A stretch of 64,000 nt of DNA from GCA-003244245 sp963822695 (GTDB taxonomy: Bacteria; Actinomycetota; Actinomycetes; Mycobacteriales; Pseudonocardiaceae). The stretch spans positions 14,817 through 78,816 of the forward strand of contig CAWGJH010000020.1 of NCBI GenBank assembly GCA_963822695.1, read 5' to 3'. Under the pieces are notes generated by a model. That model made no database searches, was not told the origin of the DNA, and saw nothing but the letters and a program-made list of their open reading frames with translations. Positions 1-8,982 of the stretch are shown one piece after another. Both the position numbers and the translations under genes were made by a program. How positions within the stretch are numbered: position 1 is the stretch's first letter; each line of letters begins with the position of its first letter.

Positions 1-2
1 CC

Positions 3-494
3 GAGCCGCGGCGTGGCTACGGCGCCGCGGTGCACGCCGGGTTGCTCGCCGCGACGGCTGATCTGGTCGGCGTGCTGGACGCCGACGGGTCCTTACCCCC
101 ACAGGCACTGCCCGAACTGGTCGCCGCGCTCGCCGGCGACACCGACCTTGCCGTCGGCCGCCGGATACCCCAGACCGGCGCGTGGCCGTGGCATGCCCGG
201 GCTGGCAACGCGGCACTGGCTGCGTTGCTGCGCGTGCGCGGGCTGCCCGTGCACGACATCGCACCGATCCGGGTCGGACGCCGGCAGGCGCTGCTCGACC
301 TGGGCGTCCTCGACCGCGGCTTCGGCTACCCGTTCGAGCTGCTGCTGCGGGCTGGCGCCGCCGGCTGGCGGGTGCGCGAGTTCGACGTCGAGTACCGGCC
401 GCGCGCTGGTGGGCGATCCAAGGTATCCGGATCGATCCGGGGCACGGTTCGAGCCGCCCGCGACATGGCCGCCGCGATGGGGCGGATCAGCTGA
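3..494 (+). CDS. Glycosyltransferase family 2, C-terminal part (cut by window start)
   Basis: The reading frame is open from the first bases, so the start lies outside the window; 163 residues are visible. The motif VLDADGS near residue 26 is the metal/nucleotide-sugar binding D-x-D-like site of GT-A family 2 enzymes, and the later stretch with GFGYPFELLLRA resembles the acceptor side of dolichyl/polyprenyl-phosphate sugar transferases. No membrane helix is seen in this part. It ends in an 8-bp convergent overlap with the aldo/keto reductase gene. Sugar and acceptor cannot be read from the sequence. The family call is firm; the specific substrate is unknown. Confidence 0.8.
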   Translation, partial: EPRRGYGAAVHAGLLAATADLVGVLDADGSLPPQALPELVAALAGDTDLAVGRRIPQTGAWPWHARAGNAALAALLRVRGLPVHDIAPIRVGRRQALLDLGVLDRGFGYPFELLLRAGAAGWRVREFDVEYRPRAGGRSKVSGSIRGTVRAARDMAAAMGRIS

Positions 495-1449
495 GCGGGC
501 GCTCCGGATAGCCCAGCTCAATGGCGCTGACGTCATCCAACGCAGCCCGGATCGCGGGGGCCAGCTCCACCTCCTCGGCGGCGAGCGATCCGGCCAGCTG
601 GGCAGTGTCCCGGGCACCCACGACCGGGGCGACTACTCCTGGCCGGTCCCGGACCCAGGCCAGCGACACTTCCAGCGGGGAGGCGCCCAGCCCGTCAGCG
701 GCGGTGACCACGGCCTGCACGATCCGGTTCGCCCGGTCGGTGCGGTGGTGCTCGACATACCGCGCGTAGTGCGGCGACGCCGCCCTGGAGCCGGCGGGGG
801 TACTGGTGCGGTACTTGCCGGTGAGCACCCCCCGGGCCAGCGGCGCCCAGGGCAGCAAGCCCACCCCGTGATAGGCCGCCGCCGGGGCCAATTCCCGTTC
901 CACACCCCGCTCCAGCAGCGAGTACTCCACTTGGATAGACACCAGCGGCATGTCGGAGATGGCCTTCGCGGTAGCCAGCTGCCAGCCGGTGTAGTTGGAC
1001 ACCCCGACATAGCGAACCTTGCCTGAGCGCACCGCGTCGCTCACCGCGGACAGTGTCTCCTCCAGCGGAACGGCTGGATCCCAGGCGTGCAGCTGCCAGA
1101 GGTCGATGTGGTCGGTGCGAAGCCGGCGCAGCGATCCCTCCAATGCCGCGAGCAGCGCTGCCCGGGACGCGCCGCCACCGAATGGCCCGTCGTCGCGGTG
1201 CGCCACCGCCTTGGTGGCGAGCACCACCTCATCCCGGGGGATGACGTCGGTCAGCAGCCCGCCAAGGATCCGCTCCGACTCACCCTCGCTGTACACGTCA
1301 GCGGTGTCCACCAGCGTCCCGCCAGCGTCGATGAAGGCGACCAGCTGAGTGGCGGCCTCCTCGGCGTCGGTGTCCTGGCCCCAGGTCATGGTCCCCAGCG
1401 CCAGCCGGGATACCCGCAGGCCGCTGCGGCCGAGATAACGCTGTTGCAC
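487..1449 (-). CDS. Aldo/keto reductase
   Basis: A 320-residue NAD(P)H-dependent oxidoreductase of the aldo/keto reductase superfamily. It begins QQRYLGRSGLRVSRLALGTM, typical for the YajO/Tas-like branch. DTADVYSEGESE carries the catalytic Asp and Tyr, the KAVAHR stretch holds the active-site Lys, DHIDLWQLHAWD the His-containing strand, and GVSNYTGWQ and VVGARDTAQL the cofactor loops. Start: GTG at 1449 (or GTG at 1458) fits the family N-terminus; longer upstream starts add non-homologous residues. It is divergent from the phosphomutase-like gene 34 bp away. The physiological substrate is unknown. Confidence 0.9.
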   Translation of the reverse strand: MQQRYLGRSGLRVSRLALGTMTWGQDTDAEEAATQLVAFIDAGGTLVDTADVYSEGESERILGGLLTDVIPRDEVVLATKAVAHRDDGPFGGGASRAALLAALEGSLRRLRTDHIDLWQLHAWDPAVPLEETLSAVSDAVRSGKVRYVGVSNYTGWQLATAKAISDMPLVSIQVEYSLLERGVERELAPAAAYHGVGLLPWAPLARGVLTGKYRTSTPAGSRAASPHYARYVEHHRTDRANRIVQAVVTAADGLGASPLEVSLAWVRDRPGVVAPVVGARDTAQLAGSLAAEEVELAPAIRAALDDVSAIELGYPERPLS

Positions 1450-1483
1450 GAGGTGCACGCTAGCGGTGCGTAGGGTGGCGGGC

Positions 1484-2182
1484 GTGTGCACCGTGATCCT
1501 GGTACGACATGGCCGGTCCACGGCGAACACCGCTGGGGTGCTGGCCGGGCGCACCCCGGGAGTGGTCCTCGACGAGTACGGTCGGGCCCAGGCTCAGGCG
1601 CTGGTCGAACGCCTGGCGCGGCTGCCGCTGGCGGCGGTGGTGAGTTCCCCGCTGCAGCGGTGCCGGGAAACGGTGGTCCCGCTGGCGCAGGCGCGCGAGC
1701 TTGGGGTGACCCTCGACGACCGGTTCATCGAGATGGACTACGGCGAGTGGACCGGGCGGCAACTGCGCAAGGTGGCCAAGGAACCGCTGTGGAAGGTAGT
1801 CCAGGCGCACCCCTCAGCGGTGGTGTTCCCCGGCGGTGAGGGCCTGGCCGCAATGCAGGCTCGGGCGGTAGCCGCGGTGCGGGAGTGGGATGCCAAACTG
1901 GCCGCCGAGCACGGCCCCCAGGTGCTGTGGCTGGTCTGCACCCACGGCGATATCATCAAGGCGGTGCTCGCCGATGCGTTGGGTGTGCACCTGGACGGCT
2001 TCCAGCGCATCGTCGCCAACCCTGGCTCGGTCAGCGCCGTCACCTATACCGAGACCCGGCCGTTCGTGCAGCGGGTCAACGACTGCGGTGACGACCTGGG
2101 GTCGCTGGTCCCGCCCAAGCGCCGGCGCCAGCGCCGGCTCTCCTCGGACGCCACGCCCGGGGGGGCGACCGGCACCGGCTGA
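1484..2182 (+). CDS. Histidine phosphatase, MSMEG_4193-type putative phosphomutase
   Basis: A 232-residue member of the histidine phosphatase (phosphoglycerate mutase-like) superfamily. The phospho-accepting motif LVRHG lies at residues 6-10, SSPLQRCRET is the second Arg motif, EMDYGEWTG the acidic loop and VCTHGDIIK the second catalytic His. GTG at 1484 places the RHG motif at the usual distance from the N-terminus. It is the first gene of a three-gene set (phosphomutase, DUF3090, SCO1664-type) that actinobacteria keep together, often next to mshC of mycothiol synthesis. No mshC is seen here: miaB follows instead. The substrate is not known for this subfamily. Confidence 0.85.
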   Translation: MCTVILVRHGRSTANTAGVLAGRTPGVVLDEYGRAQAQALVERLARLPLAAVVSSPLQRCRETVVPLAQARELGVTLDDRFIEMDYGEWTGRQLRKVAKEPLWKVVQAHPSAVVFPGGEGLAAMQARAVAAVREWDAKLAAEHGPQVLWLVCTHGDIIKAVLADALGVHLDGFQRIVANPGSVSAVTYTETRPFVQRVNDCGDDLGSLVPPKRRRQRRLSSDATPGGATGTG

Positions 2183-2236
2183 GGTGTGGGGAGGGTCGCT
2201 GCCGGGCAGGGCGGGTGCTCTAGTGTCGTTACTGCC

Positions 2237-2803
2237 ATGTCCCGTGTCATCCATGTCTTCCGCACCCCCGACCGGTTCGTTGCCGGAACGGTTGGCGAGC
2301 CCGGCGATCGCACCTTCTACCTGCAGGCCGTTGACGAGGCCAAGGTGGTCAGCGTCCAGTTGGAGAAGGAGCAGGTCTCCGTCCTCGCCGAACGCCTGTC
2401 TGCCCTGCTCGATGAGGTCGTTCGGCGATTGGGCGCCGATGCCCCCGTCGAGTCCACGGAGCTCGCGGTGGACACCGAGCCGTTGCGCTCACCCGTCGAG
2501 CAGGAGTTCCGGGTCGGCACCATGGGGCTGGGCTGGGATGTCGAGTCGCGGGCCATCGTCGTTGAACTGCTCGCCGTGAGCGAGCAGGAGGTGGACGAGT
2601 CCATGGTGCTCGACGACACCGAGGACGGTCCTGACGCGGTGCGGGTGTTCCTGTCACTGGAGCAGGCACGGGCGTTCACGGTGCGCGCCGAGCGGGTGCT
2701 CTCAGCGGGGCGCAAGCCTTGCCCGCTGTGCGCGGAGCCGTTGGGGCCCAAGGGGCACATCTGCCCGCGGCAGAATGGCTACCGTCGCCAGGTCGAGGCC
2801 TAA
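2237..2803 (+). CDS. DUF3090 family protein
   Basis: A 188-residue conserved actinobacterial protein of unknown function (DUF3090). The start MSRVIHVFRTPDRFVAGTVG and the C-terminal zinc-knuckle-like CPLCAEPLGPKGHICPR (CxxC plus HxC) are characteristic. The four Cys/His residues near 163-180 could bind zinc (inference). It lies 54 bp after the phosphomutase-like gene and 12 bp before the SCO1664-type gene, consistent with one transcript. ATG at 2237 was chosen because upstream in-frame codons lack similarity to the family. Confidence 0.9.
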   Translation: MSRVIHVFRTPDRFVAGTVGEPGDRTFYLQAVDEAKVVSVQLEKEQVSVLAERLSALLDEVVRRLGADAPVESTELAVDTEPLRSPVEQEFRVGTMGLGWDVESRAIVVELLAVSEQEVDESMVLDDTEDGPDAVRVFLSLEQARAFTVRAERVLSAGRKPCPLCAEPLGPKGHICPRQNGYRRQVEA

Positions 2804-2815
2804 GCGGGGCCAGCG

Positions 2816-3610
2816 GTGCTGCCCACCGATCCGGCGGCGCTGCCGTTGCTGCACCATGGCCGTATCGACGTGGCCGGCCGGATCGTCGATGCGTCCAATG
2901 CCACCCTGTTGTGCACGGTGCACTGCGACGGGGTCAGCGCCGACTGCGTCTACAAGCCAATCCGCGGGGAGCGCCCGCTCTGGGACTTCCCGGATGGCAC
3001 CCTGGCTGGCCGGGAGGTGGCCAGCTGGCTGCTCTCTGAGGCCACCGGCTGGTCGCTGGTGCCGCCCACCGTGCTGCGGGTGGGACCGTGGGGGCCCGGC
3101 ATGGTGCAGCTATGGATAGACACGGAGGAGGAGTCCGGACTGGTGGACGTCGTGGCCCTCGACGCGGTGCCGCAAGGCTGGTGCACGGTGCTGCGGGCGC
3201 ACGACCGCTACGGCGCCCCGGCGTTGCTGGTGCACGCCGATACCGAAGAAATGCGTCAGCTGGCCGTGCTGGATGTGTTGATCAACAACGCTGACCGCAA
3301 GGGCGGGCATGTCCTCACCGGCCTGGACGGCGCGGTATACGGCGTGGACCACGGGATCTGCCTGCACCGTGAGGACAAGCTGCGCACCGTGCTGTGGGGC
3401 TTTTTGGGTCAGCCGTTGTCGGTCACGGTGCTGGATGTGCTGCGCCGGGTGCGGTCCGAGTTGGACGGCGCGTTGGGCGCCGCGCTCACCGAGCACGTGA
3501 CCCGAGCGGAGGTGCGGGCCGTGCGGGAACGGACCGACCGGCTGCTGGCCACCGAGACATTCCCGGCGCCCAACGGGAACTGGCCAGCGATCCCGTGGCC
3601 AGCGTTCTGA
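2816..3610 (+). CDS. SCO1664 family protein (kinase-like fold)
   Basis: A 264-residue member of the SCO1664 family, third in the phosphomutase-DUF3090-SCO1664 set. Residues such as YKPIRGERPLWDFPDGTL near the N-terminus and DHGICLHRED in the second half resemble the nucleotide-binding Lys loop and metal/catalytic loop of PI3/4-kinase-like or HipA-like folds; the match is by eye. It starts with GTG 12 bp after DUF3090 and ends 38 bp before miaB. Biochemical function is not established. The conserved co-location with mycothiol genes in other actinobacteria is established; a role there is only inferred. Confidence 0.85.
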   Translation: MLPTDPAALPLLHHGRIDVAGRIVDASNATLLCTVHCDGVSADCVYKPIRGERPLWDFPDGTLAGREVASWLLSEATGWSLVPPTVLRVGPWGPGMVQLWIDTEEESGLVDVVALDAVPQGWCTVLRAHDRYGAPALLVHADTEEMRQLAVLDVLINNADRKGGHVLTGLDGAVYGVDHGICLHREDKLRTVLWGFLGQPLSVTVLDVLRRVRSELDGALGAALTEHVTRAEVRAVRERTDRLLATETFPAPNGNWPAIPWPAF

Positions 3611-3648
3611 CCCTGCGGCCGTACCCTAAACGGGTAGGGAAGGATGAG

Positions 3649-5106
3649 ATGACTGCGAGCACCGAGCAGCGCCCACGCAGTTACCGCGTGCGCACGTACG
3701 GCTGCCAGATGAATGTGCACGACTCCGAACGGCTGGCCGGGCTGCTTGAGGCGGCTGGGTACGTGCCTGCGGGGCAGGACGCTACCCCTGATGTGATCGT
3801 GCTCAACACCTGCGCGGTGCGGGAGAACGCCGACAACCGGCTCTACGGCAACCTCGGTCAGCTACGCCCGATCAAGCGCGAGCATCCGGGGATGCAGATC
3901 GCTGTCGGCGGTTGCCTGGCGCAGAAGGACCGCGGCGAGATCACCCGCCGGGCGCCCTGGGTTGACGTGGTGTTTGGTACCCACAACATCGGCTCGCTAC
4001 CAGTACTGCTGGAGCGGGCCCGGCACAACGACGCTGCCCAGATCGAGATTGCCGAGTCACTGGAGGTGTTCCCCTCCGCGCTGCCGGCGAAGCGGGACTT
4101 GGTGCACTCCGCGTGGGTGTCGATCTCAGTGGGCTGCAACAACACCTGCACGTTTTGCATCGTGCCCGCGCTGCGCGGCAAGGAGGTCGACCGGCGACCC
4201 GGAGACGTGCTCGCGGAGATCGAGGCGCTGGTGGCCGAGGGCGTGCTCGAAGTAACCCTGTTGGGGCAGAACGTCAACGCCTACGGGGTCGGGTTCGCTG
4301 ACCGGCGCGCGTTCGGTGACCTGCTGCGCGCCTGCGGGAGGATCGACGGCCTGGAGCGGGTGCGCTTCACCTCCCCGCACCCGCGGGACTTCACTTCGGA
4401 CGTCATCGAGGCGATGGCGGCCACCCCGAACGTCTGTCACCAGTTGCACATGCCGTTGCAGTCCGGTTCGGACGCGATACTCGCGGCGATGCGCCGCTCG
4501 TACCGGGCGCAGCGCTACCTCACGATCGTCGAGGAGGTGCGGGCCGCGATGCCCGACGCGGCGCTGTCCACCGACATCATCGTCGGTTTCCCCGGTGAGA
4601 CCGAGGCCGACTTTCAGGCCACCCTGGAGGTGGTCCGGGAAGCACGCTTCGCTCAGGCGTTCACTTTCCAGTACTCACGCCGCCCGGGCACGCCGGCCGC
4701 GGACATGGCTGGCCAGGTGCCCAAGGCGATCGTGCAAGACCGCTATGAGCGGCTCGTCGCGCTGCAGGAGGAGATCTCCTGGGAACTCAACCGGAGCCTG
4801 ATCGGCAGCGTGGTGGAAGTGCTGGTCGCTGAGGGCGAGGGGCGCAAGGACGCGGCCACCCGGAGGATGAGTGGGCGGGCCAGGGATGGCCGGCTCGTGC
4901 ACGTCGAACCGGGCGAGGGCGAGGTCCGCCCGGGCGACGTGGTACTCGCGGAGATCACCTACGGGGCGCCGCACCACCTGGTGTCCGAGGTGGCGTTGCG
5001 GGCACACCGGCGGACCGCCGCGGGCGATGCGTGGGCGGCCGGTCGACGCCCGACGACGCCGGGGGTAGTGCTGGGCTTGCCCTCGTTCGGGCGGCCAGCG
5101 AGATGA
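3649..5106 (+). CDS. miaB: tRNA-2-methylthio-N6-dimethylallyladenosine synthase MiaB
   Basis: A 485-residue radical SAM methylthiotransferase that adds the 2-methylthio group to i6A37 of tRNAs reading UNN codons. Domains in order: UPF0004 (C19 in TYGCQMN, the NTCAVR and GGCLAQ cysteines for the auxiliary cluster), radical SAM with C163-x3-C167-x2-C170 (CNNTCTFC), and a C-terminal TRAM domain near residues 390-450. ATG at 3649 follows a GGGAAGGA ribosome binding site; the longer open frame upstream overlaps the SCO1664-type gene and is not used. It overlaps the next membrane-protein gene by ATGA. The substrate-generating enzyme MiaA is encoded 2 kb downstream. Confidence 0.97.
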   Translation: MTASTEQRPRSYRVRTYGCQMNVHDSERLAGLLEAAGYVPAGQDATPDVIVLNTCAVRENADNRLYGNLGQLRPIKREHPGMQIAVGGCLAQKDRGEITRRAPWVDVVFGTHNIGSLPVLLERARHNDAAQIEIAESLEVFPSALPAKRDLVHSAWVSISVGCNNTCTFCIVPALRGKEVDRRPGDVLAEIEALVAEGVLEVTLLGQNVNAYGVGFADRRAFGDLLRACGRIDGLERVRFTSPHPRDFTSDVIEAMAATPNVCHQLHMPLQSGSDAILAAMRRSYRAQRYLTIVEEVRAAMPDAALSTDIIVGFPGETEADFQATLEVVREARFAQAFTFQYSRRPGTPAADMAGQVPKAIVQDRYERLVALQEEISWELNRSLIGSVVEVLVAEGEGRKDAATRRMSGRARDGRLVHVEPGEGEVRPGDVVLAEITYGAPHHLVSEVALRAHRRTAAGDAWAAGRRPTTPGVVLGLPSFGRPAR

Positions 5107-5576
5107 GCGCCCAGGATCCGGACGGCATCGCCGCGCTGCGCGCCGAGATCGACGCGGTGGAGCGCTCGGCGTTGCGCCGGGTGGACCCGGGTGTCCGCGC
5201 GGCGGTGATTGCCGGTGCGATCATGGTGCTGTTGCTGGCCCTCACGGTGCCCTGGGTGGGAGACGCTAGCGGCTGGGACGTGCTGAGGGGCACCGCGAAC
5301 CCGGTCGACCACGTCGGGCTGTTGCCGCGGATGTTTGGGGGAGCCGCGCTGGGGTTGGGGGTTGGTCTGTCCATGCTGGCGCTTGTCACCCGCCGCTGGG
5401 GTCTGGTCTGGGCCAGCGCGTTGGGCTGCACCTATTGTGTGCTCGATGGGGTGTGGGCGATCTGGTCCCGGCAGACCGTGCACGGCCCCGGTCCCGGCAT
5501 CGGGCTGGTGTTGGCCGTGCTGGCCATGGCGGTGCTCGCCGTGCAGTGGCTGCGGCTCGTGTTCTCTCGCCAGTAG
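5103..5576 (+). CDS. Rv2732c-like membrane protein
   Basis: A 157-residue integral membrane protein starting ATGA-overlapped with miaB. After a short hydrophilic N-terminus (about 40 residues, with an acidic/basic ERSALRRVDPG stretch) there are four hydrophobic segments, around residues 38-56, 77-97, 101-121 and 131-151. Position after miaB matches the conserved membrane protein Rv2732c of Mycobacterium tuberculosis. No catalytic motif is visible. Function unknown. Confidence 0.85.
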   Translation: MSAQDPDGIAALRAEIDAVERSALRRVDPGVRAAVIAGAIMVLLLALTVPWVGDASGWDVLRGTANPVDHVGLLPRMFGGAALGLGVGLSMLALVTRRWGLVWASALGCTYCVLDGVWAIWSRQTVHGPGPGIGLVLAVLAMAVLAVQWLRLVFSRQ

Positions 5577-5606
5577 CGGACTCTTCAGTAGCGGAGGGAG
5601 TCCTCG

Positions 5607-6902
5607 TCAGCGGCTGGTGACCGCCCGCTCGGCGGCGGCCAGCCACTCGCGCCACTGATCAGCCTGGGCCTGCGCGGTGGTAGCACGGCGGTCATCCCCG
5701 GCGGCGCGGGCCTTCGCCGCCTGGGCCTCGTACTGCTCCACCCGTTCCCGGAACTGGGCCACCCGGGCCTCGGACTCGGGATCGGCGTGCCGCCACTGCG
5801 CTTTGGCGGCCGAGCGGACCCGCTCCTCGACGGCCCGCAACCGGCCCTCGAGCTCCCTGGCTCGCTCCCGCGGAACCTTGCCCACGCTTTCCCAGCGCTC
5901 CTGAATTCCCCGCAACTGCGACCGGGCGGCTTCCACATCACCGGTGGGATCGATTCGTTCCGCGGCGGCGACCAGTTCCTCCTTGCGCGTCACGTTCTGC
6001 TCCAACTCCGAGTCCCGTCCGGAGAAGGCAGCGGAGCGGCGGCTGAAGAAACGTTCCTGGGCAGCGCGGAACCGCTGCCACAAGGCGTCGTCGGCGTCCT
6101 TGGGGGCGCGCCCTGCTGCCTTCCACTCCGCCATCAGGCTTCGGAAGCGATTCGCGGTGTTGCCCCAGTCAGTGGAGTCGGCCAGCTTCTCGGCCTCGAC
6201 GACCAATTCCTCCTTACGGTGCCGAGCCCCGAGGCGCTGCCGGTCGAGTTCGGCGAAATGGGCGCCGCGGCGCCTCGTGAAGGCGTCCCGGGCTTTGGAG
6301 AAGCGGCGCCACAACGCCTCGTCGATCTTCCGATCTACGCCCTTGATTGTCTTCCACTCGTCCAGGATGGTGCGCAGCCGGTCGCCGCCGGCCTTCCACT
6401 GGGTGGACTCGGTACCGATCCGCTCGGCCTCCTCCGCCAGCGCCTCCTTGCGGGCGGTTGCTCGCGCCCTAGCCTGTTCTCGGGCCGCCTTAGCCCCAGC
6501 GAGCGACTCCTCGGCGTGCCGCTGCAGGTGGTTCAGGAAAGCGGTGAGGCCGGCGAGGTCACCCACAACGGTCGGTTCGACGAGCTCATCGCGCAGGGTG
6601 TGAACCCGGGACAGCGCCTGCTTGGGGTCGCCTACTCCGGAGGTCAGCCGGAACTCCAGCAGTTCGGCTTCGGTGAGCAGGTCGTCGAAGCGGCGGGCGA
6701 AGTGCGCCAGACCTTCCTCGGCTGTGCCGGCCTGCCACGAACCGACTACTCGCTCGCCATCAGCAGTGTGGGTGTACACCGTGCCGTCCTGAGCTACCCG
6801 CCCCCAGTGTCGCGGATCCCGGCAGGCGCGCGAGACGGAGGGTCGGGAACCGGATTGGTCGCCGGTCTCCAGACGTTGTTCGGTGTGGTTGTGCTCGGTC
6901 AT
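5607..6902 (-). CDS. DUF349 repeat coiled-coil protein (Rv2731-like)
   Basis: A 431-residue cytoplasmic protein, mostly helical and charged. At least three DUF349 repeats can be seen, each with the pattern W-K-x2-G then (A/D)xLWxRFxxAxxxFxxRR: around residues 150-220, 225-290 and 300-365. The N-terminal section carries a sequence with WGRVAQDGTVYTH that is typical of the Rv2731 group. ATG at 6902 gives MTEHNHTEQ. The gene sits between the Rv2732c-like gene (convergent, 30 bp) and miaA, as in mycobacteria. DUF349 proteins have no settled biochemical role. Confidence 0.88.
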   Translation of the reverse strand: MTEHNHTEQRLETGDQSGSRPSVSRACRDPRHWGRVAQDGTVYTHTADGERVVGSWQAGTAEEGLAHFARRFDDLLTEAELLEFRLTSGVGDPKQALSRVHTLRDELVEPTVVGDLAGLTAFLNHLQRHAEESLAGAKAAREQARARATARKEALAEEAERIGTESTQWKAGGDRLRTILDEWKTIKGVDRKIDEALWRRFSKARDAFTRRRGAHFAELDRQRLGARHRKEELVVEAEKLADSTDWGNTANRFRSLMAEWKAAGRAPKDADDALWQRFRAAQERFFSRRSAAFSGRDSELEQNVTRKEELVAAAERIDPTGDVEAARSQLRGIQERWESVGKVPRERARELEGRLRAVEERVRSAAKAQWRHADPESEARVAQFRERVEQYEAQAAKARAAGDDRRATTAQAQADQWREWLAAAERAVTSR

Positions 6903-7133
6903 GCCGGCCTTCCTCGACCTCGTGCCCGTCGCCGCGTCCTGCGGGCGCCCCCGACTGCACAAGCTGTGCTACCTCGACTGGGCGGTCCCGAAACACCCGG
7001 TAGGGCAGCATTGAAGCAGTTCAGGTGCGCGGGCAGGGGAGCAGGTGCGAAGTAGGCACTAACCTGCAGCGGTGATCGTACGCGTGGCGGTGGTACCATA
7101 TCCACCGATCCTGGTGCCGGAAGTGGCCCCGTC

Positions 7134-8042
7134 ATGATTCCCCGAGCGATCGCGGTGGTGGGCCCGACCGCTACTGGCAAGTCCGATCTCGCGGTCATGC
7201 TGGCCCGCAGCCTGGGTGGCGAGGTGGTCAACGCCGACGCGATGCAGCTGTATCGGGGCATGGACATCGGTACCGCGAAGCTGCCGCTCGCCAGGCGGTG
7301 CGGGGTGCGCCACCATCTGCTCGACATCCTCGACGTCACCGGGACCGCCTCGGTGGCGGTCTACCAGCGCGAGGCCCGCCGCATCGTGGAAGAGTTGCTT
7401 GCTGCGGGCCGGGTTCCGGTGCTGGCCGGGGGTTCCGGGCTCTATGTGCAGGCTGTGCTGGACGACCTGGATTTCCCAGGCACCGACCCCGAAGTACGGG
7501 CCCAGCTTGAGGCTGAACTGGCTGAGCGTGGGGCGCCGGCACTGCATCGCCGGTTACGTCGACTCGACCCGGTGGCGGCCGGCCGGGTCTTGCCGAGCAA
7601 CGGACGCCGGCTGGTGCGGGCACTGGAGGTCATCCAGCTCACGGGGCTCCCGTTCTCGGCGGCCTTACCAGAGCCCGGTCCGGCGCGCTACCGCGCGGTG
7701 ATCATCGGATTGGATACCGATCCCGCAGTCCTGGACGCGCGGGTCGATGCCCGGGTGGACCGGATGTTCCGCGACGGACTGGTCGAGGAAGTCCACGAGC
7801 TGCTGCCGCTCGGCCTGCGGGAGGGCCGGACGGCGTCGCGGGCACTGGGCTACCAGCAGGTCATCGCCGCCCTGGACGTGGGCGCCGATCCGGCCAGCGC
7901 CGCGGGTCCGACCGCCCAGGCGACCCGGCGCTTCATCCGCAGGCAGCGCAGCTGGTTTCGACGGGACGACCGGATCAGGTGGCTGGACTCCCAGCACCCC
8001 GATCTGCTTGACGCTGCGTTCGCACTGGCGGTGGACGGATAG
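7134..8042 (+). CDS. miaA: tRNA dimethylallyltransferase MiaA
   Basis: A 302-residue enzyme that transfers the dimethylallyl group from DMAPP to N6 of A37 in tRNA, the step before MiaB. The P-loop GPTATGKS is at residues 10-17; NADAMQLYRGMDIGTAK and HHLLDILD follow; QSWFRRDDRIRWL-like residues at the end (RRQRSWFRRDD) are the tRNA-contact segment. Full family length. It is 11 bp upstream of dapF and likely cotranscribed with it. Confidence 0.97.
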   Translation: MIPRAIAVVGPTATGKSDLAVMLARSLGGEVVNADAMQLYRGMDIGTAKLPLARRCGVRHHLLDILDVTGTASVAVYQREARRIVEELLAAGRVPVLAGGSGLYVQAVLDDLDFPGTDPEVRAQLEAELAERGAPALHRRLRRLDPVAAGRVLPSNGRRLVRALEVIQLTGLPFSAALPEPGPARYRAVIIGLDTDPAVLDARVDARVDRMFRDGLVEEVHELLPLGLREGRTASRALGYQQVIAALDVGADPASAAGPTAQATRRFIRRQRSWFRRDDRIRWLDSQHPDLLDAAFALAVDG

Positions 8043-8053
8043 GCTCACTGACG

Positions 8054-8890
8054 ATGGAGAAAGGTATCGAGTTCCTCAAGGGGCATGGGACGGAAAACGA
8101 CTTCGTCCTGCTGCCCGACCCCACCGGTCAGCTGGACCTGACACCGTCCCGGGTGCGCGCGCTCTGTGATCGACGTGGCGGGTTGGGAGCCGACGGGGTG
8201 CTGCGGGCTGTGCCAGGTGCGCTGGTATCTGACGCGCCGCCGGGCACGTCATCCGACGACTGGTTCATGGACTACCGCAATGCCGACGGTTCCCTCGCTG
8301 AACTGTGCGGCAACGGGGTGCGGGTATTCGCCCGTTACCTGACTGACGCCGGGCTGGTTGCCGATCTCGAGTTCCGGATCGGCAGCAGGTCCGGCCCGCG
8401 TACCGTGCGGCGCAACGACGACAACTCGGTAACGGTCGAGATGGGGTGGGTGCGGCGCAACGGCACGTCCCCGGTGACCGTCGAGGGCGTGGCGTTCACC
8501 GGACTCGCGGTGGATGTCGGCAACCCGCATCTGGCCTGCCTGACCGAGGTGCCGGTGGAGCAATTGGACCTCACCGTGCCGCCAGGACACGACCCCGGAG
8601 CTTTCCCGCACGGCGTGAACGTCGAGTTCGTCAATGTGCACTCCGGTGGAGGACTGCGGATCCGGGTGCACGAGCGGGGCGTGGGAGAGACCCGCTCGTG
8701 CGGCACCGGAGCGGTGGCCGCGCTGGCCGCGGTCCTGGACTCGCGGGGTCGGGACACCGGCGAGGCCGACGTGCAGGTGCCCGGGGGTCGGCTGCACGTG
8801 GCGATCACGAGGGACGGCAGCACGCTGACCGGGCCAGCGGTGCTCGTCGCGTGGGGCTGGTTGGCTCTCGACTGGTGGTCGGCGCACTGA
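8054..8890 (+). CDS. dapF: Diaminopimelate epimerase
   Basis: A 278-residue PLP-independent epimerase converting LL- to meso-diaminopimelate for lysine and peptidoglycan. The two catalytic cysteines are visible: C85 in ELCGNGVR and C216 in RSCGTGAVA, each starting one of the two mirrored domains. The N-terminus has the family signature HGTENDFVLL. It follows miaA by 11 bp. Nothing unusual in length or residues. Confidence 0.97.
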   Translation: MEKGIEFLKGHGTENDFVLLPDPTGQLDLTPSRVRALCDRRGGLGADGVLRAVPGALVSDAPPGTSSDDWFMDYRNADGSLAELCGNGVRVFARYLTDAGLVADLEFRIGSRSGPRTVRRNDDNSVTVEMGWVRRNGTSPVTVEGVAFTGLAVDVGNPHLACLTEVPVEQLDLTVPPGHDPGAFPHGVNVEFVNVHSGGGLRIRVHERGVGETRSCGTGAVAALAAVLDSRGRDTGEADVQVPGGRLHVAITRDGSTLTGPAVLVAWGWLALDWWSAH

Positions 8891-8982
8891 ACGCCCGCAC
8901 CCTGCCTCGGTGCGGTCGGCGAAACGCTGTCGGCGAAATCGGGTGGGCGTGATTCGCCCCGACGTGTCAGGATGAGAGGCGT

